Shown here: positions 9,433 to 17,768 of the stretch, piece after piece | Layout: the number at the start of each line of letters is the position of its first letter | Numbering within the stretch: position 1 is the first letter of the stretch | NCBI GenBank assembly: GCA_019694355.1 | Contig: JAIBCB010000004.1 | Span: 124,001-188,000 of the forward strand | DNA: 64,000 bases | Direction: 5' to 3' | From: Pyrinomonadaceae bacterium | Lineage (GTDB): Bacteria > Acidobacteriota > Blastocatellia > Pyrinomonadales > Pyrinomonadaceae | Made by a program: the position numbers and the translations under genes | The notes under the pieces: model-generated | The model's database searches: none | What the model saw: only the letters and a program-made list of their open reading frames with translations | Told to the model about the DNA's origin: nothing

Positions 9433-10458
9433 ATGCTGACTTTTTTTAGATCTCTTACAATTTTGACCGCGCTCATCGCTCTACCTGTCATCGCGGCGGC
9501 TCAAAAAAGACCAATACCGGTGCCGCCCGTCGCAAAGGTGCCGAGAGCGCCGGAGCCGCAGTTTTCGGGCCCGCAGGAAAAGGCGTTAGTTGTAAGCCCG
9601 GATGTGACGCTGAACCTTTGCATTTTGCGCGGAAAGCTCACGGTAAATTCGTGGCAGCGAAATGAGGTTCGTGTATTTACCGCCGAAGGCTCTAAATTCG
9701 ACTTCAAAGTACTGCAGAAAGATACATCCGGCACACCCGTTTGGGTCTCCGTGAACGCAAGCCCGCGGCCGCCTGACAGCACGGCTGTACCGCCAAGCGA
9801 TTGCCTTAACGATGACGATATCGAGATCGAAGTGCCTGTCGGCGCGACACTTTCAATAAAGGGCCGCGATGTCGTTCTTTCGGTGGATTCGGTAAAGAAT
9901 GTAACGGTTTCGACCTTTGGCGGCGGAACTCAGCTCAAGAATATTACGGACGGCATTTTGGCCTTCGTCAATCGCGGCAATATCAGCATAGAAGATTCAT
10001 CCGGGCCGATCTCGGTCGAATCGACCACAGGCGACATTCTCGTCTTCGGCGTAAAGCCTTCAAAGCCCGGCGACACTTTCCGCGCAAAAGCTTTAAGCGG
10101 CAACATCTCGATCATTGATTCGCATCACCGACAGATAGACGCCGGCACGATCTCGGGAGCGATCTCATACACGGGAAGTATTCTGAACGGCGGTGCCTAT
10201 CGGTTCACTTCCCAAAGCGGGAACTTAAGGCTCAACCTTCCGAAAGATTCGTCGGCCAGGATCGCCGCGACGTACGGATTTGGTTCTTTCTCGAGCGGAT
10301 TTCAGCTAAAGACACAGACGGAGAATGTTACCGGTGAAGCGATAAAGACGCTCGTCGGGACGATCGGCGAAGCAAGTGAGGCCGAGATCAAGCTTACGAC
10401 AATTAGCGGCGACATTATGTTCAGGCCGGTTGAACCCGCAGCCAAGCCCAAAAATTAG
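9433..10458 (+). CDS. Secreted DUF4097-like beta-repeat protein
   Basis: The start at 9433 gives a clear signal peptide (LTFFRSLTILTALIALPVIAAAQ) and a 341-residue product. The frame also opens upstream inside the anti-sigma gene, but that lacks a signal. The mature part is made of repeated beta-strand turns of the adhesin-like type, such as GNISIEDSSGPISVESTTGD and GNISIIDSHHRQIDAGTISG, as in DUF4097-like proteins. It follows the anti-sigma gene by 19 bp and is likely cotranscribed. Its stop overlaps the stop of the small gene on the opposite strand. Function is unknown; a cell-surface or periplasmic location is inferred. Confidence 0.82.
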   Translation: MLTFFRSLTILTALIALPVIAAAQKRPIPVPPVAKVPRAPEPQFSGPQEKALVVSPDVTLNLCILRGKLTVNSWQRNEVRVFTAEGSKFDFKVLQKDTSGTPVWVSVNASPRPPDSTAVPPSDCLNDDDIEIEVPVGATLSIKGRDVVLSVDSVKNVTVSTFGGGTQLKNITDGILAFVNRGNISIEDSSGPISVESTTGDILVFGVKPSKPGDTFRAKALSGNISIIDSHHRQIDAGTISGAISYTGSILNGGAYRFTSQSGNLRLNLPKDSSARIAATYGFGSFSSGFQLKTQTENVTGEAIKTLVGTIGEASEAEIKLTTISGDIMFRPVEPAAKPKN

Positions 10459-10751
10459 AGCGTCGCAAATTCACGCCCCGTTCGAGCGGCGAACTGCTCG
10501 AGGAGCGAAGGAGCACCGCCCGAAGGTTCATCTCGCGTGATCCGTTCGACCCGCCACATCGGAATGAAATAATCACTCGGATTCAGATGATCTTCGCCGG
10601 CTGCGACCGCACGGGCAAGATCCTCAAAATAGCTCAGATCAACGCCGCGAAGGCTTACGCCCGCAGGCCCGATCTCATCCAAGATCCCAAAGAGCTTTTC
10701 TCTCGGCGTATGCAGGATCGCAACGACCGCTTCACCGGCAGCAAGTTTCAT
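10455..10751 (-). CDS. Conserved-looking hypothetical protein (98 aa)
   Basis: I choose the ATG at 10751 (MKLAAGEAVVAILHTPREKL), because the longer open frame only shadows the SbcC start region. The compact sequence has an alternating beta pattern (AVVAILHTPREKLFGILDEI, then GVSLRGVDLSYFEDLARAV) and a C-terminal PMWRVERITRDEP strand. It has no signal peptide or membrane segment. I do not recognise a named family. A small beta-barrel such as an Sm-like fold is a guess. It is divergent from the SbcC-like gene and its stop codon overlaps that of the preceding plus-strand gene. Confidence 0.6.
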   Translation of the reverse strand: MKLAAGEAVVAILHTPREKLFGILDEIGPAGVSLRGVDLSYFEDLARAVAAGEDHLNPSDYFIPMWRVERITRDEPSGGAPSLLEQFAARTGREFATL

Positions 10752-10881
10752 ACACGCATATTGTAGCGATTTTTCGTCTCCGGCGTCGAAATTCGGTAAA
10801 ATGAACGGCAAGGGACTTTTTTGTGCTGCATTCGGCTCGGAGATCGGAGTTTTCGAGCCCTCCGAAGTGCCCGTTTTTGCG

Positions 10882-13533
10882 ATGTACATCTCTCGCCTTG
10901 AGCTCGAAAACATAAAATCCTATAGCCGGGCGACGTTTGACTTCGCCCCCGGCATCACCGCCATTCGCGGTGAGAACGGTGCCGGAAAAACGACGATAAT
11001 CGAAAGCGTCGCGTGGGTGATGTTCGATATGCTCGACTATACAAAAGAGCAGTTCGTACGTCGCGGCGAAAAGAAAGGCTCCGTAAAGGTGACATTTGTA
11101 AGCGGTCTCGACGAACGCGAATACGAGATCTTCCGCGATTCTGGAACGGCCTACTTCGCAAGGGATCCACGTCTCGGTGCGGTCGTTGCGAACAAAAAGG
11201 AGGAGGTCCGCCGATTCGTCTGGCAGCATCTCGGCCTTGACCAGGGCACTGATCTCGAATCGCTTTTCCGTCAAGCGATCGGCGTCCCGCAAGGGACGTT
11301 CACCGCCGTCTTTCTCTCGACCGCAGCAAATCGGAAAATAGTCTTCGACCGACTCTTGAAGGTAGATGAATATCGCGAGGCCGCCGCGAAGCTATTGGAG
11401 ACGAGCCGCTTTGTCGATCACCGTATTTCGGACACACGCGAGCAGGTCGCGCGTATCGAAGGCGAACTTGTCCGGGCCGATGCCGTTGCCGCTGAACGCG
11501 AAGAACTTTTGAGCGAGACAAAAAGCCTTGCGGAAAAGATCGCCTCCATCAACCTAGACCTCGGTGCAGCACGCTCCAAATTGCAGGCCGCAGAAAAGGA
11601 TCACGCTCTCGTTGCGGAGCTTCAAGCCGCAGCAGCTGAGGCAAAAGCGGTTCATGGACGTGCGGAACTTGCGGCCGCCAATGCTAGATCGCACTTCGAG
11701 GCGGCCGAAAAAGCTGCGGCCGCGGTTGCCGAAGCTCGCTCGGCAAGCGAGCGGTATTTGGCTGCCGTCGCTAAGATCGCTCTCCTTGAAAAGACACGTG
11801 TCGAACGCGACAAGATCACGGCGGAAATAAACGCGGCGAGGACACGGTTTGCGGCTGCCGAAACTGAGCTTCGTTCTGTACGCGACAAATTAACACAGGC
11901 CGAGAACGCCGCCCGCGACGTGGGTGAGCTTTTGCCAAAGGCCGCCGAACAGGATGCTCTCGATGCTTCGATCCGCGATCTCCGCGAGCGGCTGGTCTCT
12001 GCGAAGGCTTCGGAGGCAGAGGCAGCAGCGTTGGACGCACAGCTTGCGCAAATGCGTGAAAAGTATCAGGCGAACCTCAAAGCGATCGCGGCAAATGCAG
12101 AGAAGGCGGCAGTAGCGGCCGAACTTGTCGAACTCGAGAGGCGATCAGGTGAGATCGTTTCTTCGCTCGCATCTTTGCAGGCAAGCCTCGATCACGACGA
12201 GCGATTTCAACGCGAGATTCGCAACGGCCTCTGCCCGATCCTTTCCCAAAAGTGTCTGAATCTCGGTCCCGGCGAAACGCTGGAATCCTTCATCTCAAGC
12301 CAATTCTCGTCGCTGCGCACACAGATCGGCGAGTTGACGACCGAACGCAGTGCGGTCGATCAGCGGCTTGCGATCGCCCGCGAGGGACAAAAGGCCGAAG
12401 CAGAAGTTGCTTCATTGAGACAGCGGAATTTGGAGATCGAAAGGGACGGAAAAGCTCTTTCCGAACAAAGCAAGAGTTTGAAGGCGAAATTCCCGGCAAG
12501 TACGGAGATCACCGCTGAGCTTGCTGCTCTTGATTCAAAACTTACGTCTTTGGCCGATCCCCGCGGACGTATTGCGATCCTTGAGAAGCTTGCGGCTGAG
12601 AAGAACGACCTGGTGGAGCAGGTCAAAAAGTTCGATTCCCTTGTGTCCGATCTCATCGCAGTTCAGAAGGACCTCGAGGAAAAGCTTGCTCCTTTTGCCG
12701 ACCTTGATATAGAGCTTACTGCCGCCAACGCCGAACGTGACGGCAACACTCGAGAACATCAAAGATTCCTGGCCAACGAGAGCATCGCCACAGAGCTTGA
12801 ACCACGCCGCAATGCTCTTAACGAGGCCGTGAATCAGTTAGAAAAAGCGGGCCGCGACGCTGAGATGTCGGCTGCGGCACACGGCAAGGCCCTTGCTGCG
12901 TTCGATCAGAAGGATTTCGAGGGGTCTCGGCTGCTCGTCACCGCCCTTGACCGCACGCACGCCGCTGAAAGCGCAAAATATGCGGCGATCAACGAACGGC
13001 TCGAAAAGATCGCGGCCGAGTTCGACAGATTTGCCGATCTTCGAAAAACTCGGGATCAAGGTCTCGCCGAACGCGAACGTCTTGATGCTGTTTCAAAGAC
13101 AACGGCGTTTATCCGCGACACGCTCAAAGAAGCGGCACCGCAGATCGCCCGCAATTACGTGCGGCACGTTGCGGTCGAGGCGAATCAGCTTTTCCGCGAG
13201 ATAACGGGCAATGGCGAGCGCGTCCTGAAATGGAATGACGATTACTCGGTTTCGGTCGAAGAAGATTCCTATGAACGGCCTTTCGTCAGCCTTTCGGGCG
13301 GTGAACAAATGTCGGCCGCACTGGCCGTTCGGCTCGCCCTGCTCAAGCAATTGACCGAGATCAGGATCGCGTTCTTTGACGAACCGACGACCAACATGGA
13401 CGAGGTCAGGCGAGAGAACCTTGCCGCCGAAATACGCAGCATCACGAATTTCGACCAGCTTTTCGTCATCTCGCATGACGACACTTTTGATAATTACGTG
13501 GATAATGTAATCGTACTCGGCGATAGGGCCTAA
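10882..13533 (+). CDS. sbcC: SbcC/Rad50-like SMC-family ATPase
   Basis: The 883-residue protein starts MYISRLELENIKSYSRATFD and has Walker A (RGENGAGKTTIIESVAW) near residue 33. A long coiled coil follows, rich in Ala/Glu/Lys, with a central turn holding NGLCPILSQKC, which resembles the Rad50 zinc hook (CPxC) with wider Cys spacing. The C-terminus carries the ABC signature VSLSGGEQMSAALAVRLALL and Walker B IAFFDEPTTNMDE. SbcC with the SbcD nuclease cuts hairpins and DNA ends; no sbcD is in the window. The open frame extends upstream to 10801, but 10882 fits the family N-terminus. RNase H follows after 11 bp. Confidence 0.9.
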   Translation: MYISRLELENIKSYSRATFDFAPGITAIRGENGAGKTTIIESVAWVMFDMLDYTKEQFVRRGEKKGSVKVTFVSGLDEREYEIFRDSGTAYFARDPRLGAVVANKKEEVRRFVWQHLGLDQGTDLESLFRQAIGVPQGTFTAVFLSTAANRKIVFDRLLKVDEYREAAAKLLETSRFVDHRISDTREQVARIEGELVRADAVAAEREELLSETKSLAEKIASINLDLGAARSKLQAAEKDHALVAELQAAAAEAKAVHGRAELAAANARSHFEAAEKAAAAVAEARSASERYLAAVAKIALLEKTRVERDKITAEINAARTRFAAAETELRSVRDKLTQAENAARDVGELLPKAAEQDALDASIRDLRERLVSAKASEAEAAALDAQLAQMREKYQANLKAIAANAEKAAVAAELVELERRSGEIVSSLASLQASLDHDERFQREIRNGLCPILSQKCLNLGPGETLESFISSQFSSLRTQIGELTTERSAVDQRLAIAREGQKAEAEVASLRQRNLEIERDGKALSEQSKSLKAKFPASTEITAELAALDSKLTSLADPRGRIAILEKLAAEKNDLVEQVKKFDSLVSDLIAVQKDLEEKLAPFADLDIELTAANAERDGNTREHQRFLANESIATELEPRRNALNEAVNQLEKAGRDAEMSAAAHGKALAAFDQKDFEGSRLLVTALDRTHAAESAKYAAINERLEKIAAEFDRFADLRKTRDQGLAERERLDAVSKTTAFIRDTLKEAAPQIARNYVRHVAVEANQLFREITGNGERVLKWNDDYSVSVEEDSYERPFVSLSGGEQMSAALAVRLALLKQLTEIRIAFFDEPTTNMDEVRRENLAAEIRSITNFDQLFVISHDDTFDNYVDNVIVLGDRA

Positions 13534-13544
13534 GCGAATTTTGA

Positions 13545-14003
13545 ATGAAAGATGTAACGATCGTATGCGACGGCTCAAGCCTCGGAAACGGCAAGGGAGA
13601 ACCTCGTGCTGCCGCAGTGGCCCTTCTCGGCTTTCGAGGCCTTTGGAAAGGCGTCGGCAAGTTTCTTGGCCGTGCGACGAATCAGCAGGCTGAGATAGCG
13701 GCGGCCGCACTCGGGCTTGAAGAACTGAAAGAGCCTTGCCGCGTTCGTCTTTTTAGCGATTCACGATATGTCGTCGAAACAATGACGGGCAGCTTTCGGC
13801 GAAAGACGAATCATGATTGGTGGTCGCGTCTGGACAAGGCCGCGGAACGGCACACGGTCGAGTGGAATTGGATCAAGGGCCACAGCGGCCATGCGGTGCA
13901 GGAAGCAGCCGACAAGGCCGCTCGGAAGATCGCGTCGGCAGGCCATGTCGATCCTGATCTTTTGTCGGACGCCGTCGTTGACCTTGGCACCGTCGAGCTT
14001 TGA
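13545..14003 (+). CDS. rnhA: Ribonuclease HI-like protein
   Basis: The protein of 152 residues has the RNase H acidic centre in order: D at CDGSSLGNG, E at NQQAEIAAAALGL, D at FSDSRYVVETM, and a final D at EAADKAARKIA, with WIKGHSGH holding the conserved His. It would cleave RNA in RNA-DNA hybrids. It lies 11 bp after the SbcC-like gene, so the two form a likely nucleic-acid maintenance operon. Its stop codon TGA overlaps an ATG in the frame of the next gene. Confidence 0.9.
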   Translation: MKDVTIVCDGSSLGNGKGEPRAAAVALLGFRGLWKGVGKFLGRATNQQAEIAAAALGLEELKEPCRVRLFSDSRYVVETMTGSFRRKTNHDWWSRLDKAAERHTVEWNWIKGHSGHAVQEAADKAARKIASAGHVDPDLLSDAVVDLGTVEL

Positions 14004-14017
14004 TGCAGGACCTTTAA
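14003..14017 (+). other. Coupled ATG followed by in-frame TAA
   Basis: An ATG overlaps the rnhA stop (TGATG) and reads ATG CAG GAC CTT TAA. It is in the same frame as the signal peptide of the propeller gene that follows at 14021. It is either a short upstream reading frame or the true gene start broken by one stop codon (a nonsense mutation or a base-call error). Confidence 0.6.
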
Positions 14018-14020
14018 TTT

Positions 14021-16009
14021 CTGAAGTTACCCAAGATCTCCATCCACAAGCCCCGCAGGCGAACCGCACTATTTCTAAGCGGCCTCGCCCTTTTCGTATT
14101 CGCCGCGAACGTGTTTCCGCAGGCGGTATCAAATGGCTGGCTGTGGCAGAATCCGCTGCCGCAAGGCAACCCGCTCTACGGCATTCATTTCGCGAAGGAT
14201 AAGCTCCGAGGTCTTGCAGTCGGTTCGGACGGCACGATACTGCGAACGACGGACGGTGGCTTTCGTTGGGAAAAGATCGACTCTCCGACGAAGGTCGCTC
14301 TGTCGGCGGTCTATTTGCTCGATAAAGAAAACGCCTTTGCTGTCGGCGCACGCGGGACGATCATCCGCTCCGATGACGGCGGAAAAAAATGGCGGGCCGT
14401 TGAGAGCAGCGTCCGCGAACATTTCTACGGCCTTGCCTTCGCACCGGACGGAAGAACGGGTTACATAAGCGGCTCTAACGGCTCGCTGCTCAAGACCTCC
14501 GACGGAGGTGCAACTTGGCTGCCTTTAGTGTCCGGCGTAAGCTCGCATCTATTGAAAGTTTCCGCTCTCGACGACCGTAAAGCCGCGGCATCCGGCACGG
14601 CAGGGACCGTTCTGCTTACCGAAGACGGCGGTGCGACCTGGACGCAAAGCACACTTTGCGACGGAGCGATCATCTCGAGCACCGCACTTCTAAAGAATGG
14701 GACGATCCTTGCGGCCGGATATGGCGGCTGTGTCGAGCGCAGTGTAGATCAAGGCAAAGCGTGGCAGCGTGTTGATATTTTCACAAAGGCCGATCTCCTG
14801 TCGACAGCATTTGCGCCCGACAGTCTGCAGGGCGTTATCTCCGATGCGAACGGGACCATCTGGCTGACGGGCGATGCCGGCATCACGTGGGTTCCGTTCG
14901 CAGTTCGCACTAGCCCGCGAATAGTCGATGCGTATTTTGCTGATGCTCTTACCGGTTGGGCGGTCGGCGATAATGGCCTTATCCTCCGCACGGACGATCG
15001 CGGCTATAGTTGGCAGCGGCTCAGCGAAGGCGGCCGGGAAGACGTAAATGACGTCGCCTTTCAAACGAACGACATCGGCATCGCGGTCGGCTCGCACGGG
15101 CGAATTTGGCTTACGAACGACGCTGGGCGTGAATGGCTTCCTGCTTATTCGGAGACGAACGTCAATCTCAATTCAGTTGCATTCTACGACGGCCAACGCG
15201 GCTGGGTCGCAGGCGATGACGGCACGATCTTGCGAACGATCAACGGCGGAGCAAGCTGGGGCAAGGGCGAGACGCACGTAACGCAAGACCTCACGAGCGT
15301 CTATTTCGTCACCGAGAGGACGGGTTTTGCGGTCGGTGAAAATGGAATGATCCTGCGAACGGATTCCGCCGGAGCCTATTGGGAGCAGCAGGAATCAGGC
15401 ACGCGACTTTGGCTCGAAGACGTAAAATTCTTCGATGAAAAACGCGGAGTTGCAGTAGGCGACCGAGGCGTCGCCATAACGACGGTCGACGGCGGCGTTT
15501 CGTGGCAAAAGGCTGCGACGAACGTGCGTGAAAATCTCTATTCAGTCAGTTTCTATGGAGACAAGATGGGATTTGCGGTCGGCGAGAACGGTATAATCCT
15601 TCGCACCGACGACGGCGGCCAAACGTGGAAAGATCAGGAATCGCCAACCTCGAACAGTCTTTTTGCCGTAACCTATTTCAACGAGAAAAATGCAGTTGCG
15701 GTCGGCGAACTCGGCACGGTCGTCATCACCGACAATGGCGGTGCAAATTGGTCAACAACGCCAAGCTTCACGGGAAAATTACTTCAGGCGATAGTTTATC
15801 GCGGCGGCACGAACGTATGGGCGGTCGGCCGAGGCGGAATGATCTTGAAGCGCATCGAACCGCTCGCCGCCGGAAGCTATGCTCCCGCGAAATTGCCGCC
15901 GACGCTTCGCACGCGTCCACGGCTCGACGCAAAGCCTCGAAAGCCTGCGATCACGCTTACGGATGACGGCGACATTCCGGCCGCCCTGCCGCCAAAGAAA
16001 GATCAGTGA
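14021..16009 (+). CDS. Secreted YCF48-type beta-propeller with 14 repeats
   Basis: The protein has about 14 copies of a roughly 42-residue YCF48/BNR repeat with the pattern GxxGTILRTxDGGxxW, for example GSDGTILRTTDGGFRWEKI and GENGIILRTDDGGQTWKDQ. That is enough for two seven-bladed propellers. A signal peptide is visible before the first repeat (KPRRRTALFLSGLALFVFAA). In its frame no ATG, GTG or TTG lies between a TAA at 14015 and that signal. I use CTG at 14021, with AGGA ten bases upstream, but the natural start may be the ATG at 14003 that overlaps the rnhA stop (TGATG), with TAA as its fifth codon. A GTG at 14111 would lose the signal. See findings. It ends overlapping prmA. Confidence 0.8.
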   Translation: MKLPKISIHKPRRRTALFLSGLALFVFAANVFPQAVSNGWLWQNPLPQGNPLYGIHFAKDKLRGLAVGSDGTILRTTDGGFRWEKIDSPTKVALSAVYLLDKENAFAVGARGTIIRSDDGGKKWRAVESSVREHFYGLAFAPDGRTGYISGSNGSLLKTSDGGATWLPLVSGVSSHLLKVSALDDRKAAASGTAGTVLLTEDGGATWTQSTLCDGAIISSTALLKNGTILAAGYGGCVERSVDQGKAWQRVDIFTKADLLSTAFAPDSLQGVISDANGTIWLTGDAGITWVPFAVRTSPRIVDAYFADALTGWAVGDNGLILRTDDRGYSWQRLSEGGREDVNDVAFQTNDIGIAVGSHGRIWLTNDAGREWLPAYSETNVNLNSVAFYDGQRGWVAGDDGTILRTINGGASWGKGETHVTQDLTSVYFVTERTGFAVGENGMILRTDSAGAYWEQQESGTRLWLEDVKFFDEKRGVAVGDRGVAITTVDGGVSWQKAATNVRENLYSVSFYGDKMGFAVGENGIILRTDDGGQTWKDQESPTSNSLFAVTYFNEKNAVAVGELGTVVITDNGGANWSTTPSFTGKLLQAIVYRGGTNVWAVGRGGMILKRIEPLAAGSYAPAKLPPTLRTRPRLDAKPRKPAITLTDDGDIPAALPPKKDQ

Positions 16010-16869
16010 ATATCGATGACAATGGCGATCCATTCGCCGTCAGTGTGGATGCGGGGTTTCTGAAAACCGCGGGCCGCAAGAGCTTCGACGATCTCCCGCT
16101 CCTGCGTTTTCAGGATACCGGACAAGATGAGTTTCTTCTCAGCTTTTTCGATCAGCAGATCAAGGATCGGTAAGATGACATCGAGCGTTACGTTCGCCGC
16201 AACGGTTCCGTATTTCGGTGCATCGGCAGGCAGTTCGCCGACCTCGAACACGATGCGTCCGGCAACGCCGTTCTGCGCGGCATTTTCGCGGGCCGCAGTT
16301 ATCGATTCGGCATCGGTATCACAACCGTATATTGGACAGCCTTCGTCGGTGATCATTGCCGCCGCGATCGACAATATTCCCGTTCCAGTCCCGACATCAA
16401 GAAAACCGCTGCCGGCAATTCCCTCTTCGCTCAGCACTTTTAGGCAAAGGCGCGTGGTCTCGTGAGTTCCGGTGCCGAACGCCATTTTCGGCTCGATGAC
16501 TATGACGATCTTCTCTTGACCTTCGACATCGATCCACGGCGGAGCGACAACAAAACGGCCGATCTCGGTCGGCTTCCAATGCCGTTTCCATTCAGCGAGC
16601 CAATCTTCCGGGAAGATCTCGCGGATCGCGTTCTCGAATGGAACATTCAGGTCGTAGATCGCCAGCGTATTTCGCGTGGTTCCTTCGAGGAGGCCTTGGT
16701 CGGGCGGTTCGGAAAAGATGCCTCTGACGGTAACAAGATCGCCAGCTTTCTTGCGTAAGAGGTCGGTCTCGACGCCGTCCGCTTCGAGCAGATCGAATAC
16801 CGCCTCGGCAGCCGTTGCGGCTTCAAAAGGAAGCGTAATATCTGCGGCAAACCACTTCTCAGGCTTCAC
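16003..16869 (-). CDS. prmA: Ribosomal protein L11 methyltransferase
   Basis: This 288-residue enzyme uses S-adenosylmethionine to trimethylate ribosomal protein L11. Signatures are MAFGTGTHETTRLCLKVL, the SAM-binding glycine motif FLDVGTGTGILSIAAA near residue 160, the acidic residue in YGCDTDAESI, and AANVTLDVI replacing the usual ANI/NPPY-like motif. The start codon is GTG at 16869, overlapping the last base of the era stop (TAG/GTG), which suggests translational coupling. Its 3' end overlaps the propeller gene by 7 bp in convergent orientation. Confidence 0.93.
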   Translation of the reverse strand: MKPEKWFAADITLPFEAATAAEAVFDLLEADGVETDLLRKKAGDLVTVRGIFSEPPDQGLLEGTTRNTLAIYDLNVPFENAIREIFPEDWLAEWKRHWKPTEIGRFVVAPPWIDVEGQEKIVIVIEPKMAFGTGTHETTRLCLKVLSEEGIAGSGFLDVGTGTGILSIAAAMITDEGCPIYGCDTDAESITAARENAAQNGVAGRIVFEVGELPADAPKYGTVAANVTLDVILPILDLLIEKAEKKLILSGILKTQEREIVEALAARGFQKPRIHTDGEWIAIVIDIH

Positions 16870-17768
16870 TATTCTCTGACTCCGATCTCATCCAGCTCAC
16901 GTCCGCGATTTCGCCAATCTTCGACGACCTTTACGAAGAGTTTAAGGAAAACTTTCTTTTCAAGGAGCTTCTCGATGTCCTCGCGGGCCGCAGTTCCGAT
17001 ATCGCGAATGCGAGTACCTTGCTTACCGATGATGATCTTCTTTTGCGACGCACGCTCGACATAGATCGCGCAGTAGATCGTAACGAGTTCGGGATCTGTT
17101 TCCTCGTCAAAGACCTCGGTAACGACAGCCGTAACGTAAGGGATCTCTTCGCCGGTCGAACGAAGTATCTTCTCGCGGACCATTTCGGCGGCGATGGTGC
17201 GAACAGATTCGTCCGTAAGTTCGTCTGCGGAAAAGATCGCTTCGCCGACGGGAAGATACTTGACGATCGAATGGAGCATCGTCTCGACGGCATCACCTTT
17301 TAAGGCGGAAACGGGCACGATCTCGGCAAAGTCGTACTCATTTCGATACATATCGATGAGCGGCAGAAGTTGGCCTTTCTCGCGCACCTTGTCGATCTTG
17401 TTGAGGATGAGAACCGCCGGTTTTTCGCTGCGTTTTACGAGGTCGAGAACGAATCGGTCGCCATTGCCCGTCGAGACGCTCGCATCACGCATCAAAATGA
17501 CCACATCGACGGAAAGGATCGCGTCGTGAACCGCCGCCATCATTCTTCGATTCAAAAGATGGCCGGGTTTGTGAACACCCGGCGTATCGATAAAAACTAT
17601 CTGCCCTTCGGGCAGCGTCACGACGCCTTTTATTCGGTGACGCGTGGTTTGAGGCTTATTCGAGACGGCCGCGATCTTCTCGCCGACGAGTCGATTCAGA
17701 AGCGTGGATTTGCCCGCATTCGCGCGACCGATGAGTGCGGCATAACCGCTGCGAAATTCTTCACTCAT
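16869..17768 (-). CDS. era: GTPase Era
   Basis: Era binds GTP and 16S rRNA and assists 30S ribosome assembly. The 299-residue product has G1 GRANAGKST (the usual GRPNVGKS varied at two places), G3 DTPG, G4 NKID, and a C-terminal KH domain with the RNA-binding IIGKQGTRIRDIG. The ATG at 17768 overlaps the stop of the upstream gene (TGATG). A GTG one codon earlier (17771) is an alternative. It lies between the secreted 593-residue protein and prmA, with overlaps on both sides. Confidence 0.95.
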   Translation of the reverse strand: MSEEFRSGYAALIGRANAGKSTLLNRLVGEKIAAVSNKPQTTRHRIKGVVTLPEGQIVFIDTPGVHKPGHLLNRRMMAAVHDAILSVDVVILMRDASVSTGNGDRFVLDLVKRSEKPAVLILNKIDKVREKGQLLPLIDMYRNEYDFAEIVPVSALKGDAVETMLHSIVKYLPVGEAIFSADELTDESVRTIAAEMVREKILRSTGEEIPYVTAVVTEVFDEETDPELVTIYCAIYVERASQKKIIIGKQGTRIRDIGTAAREDIEKLLEKKVFLKLFVKVVEDWRNRGRELDEIGVRE

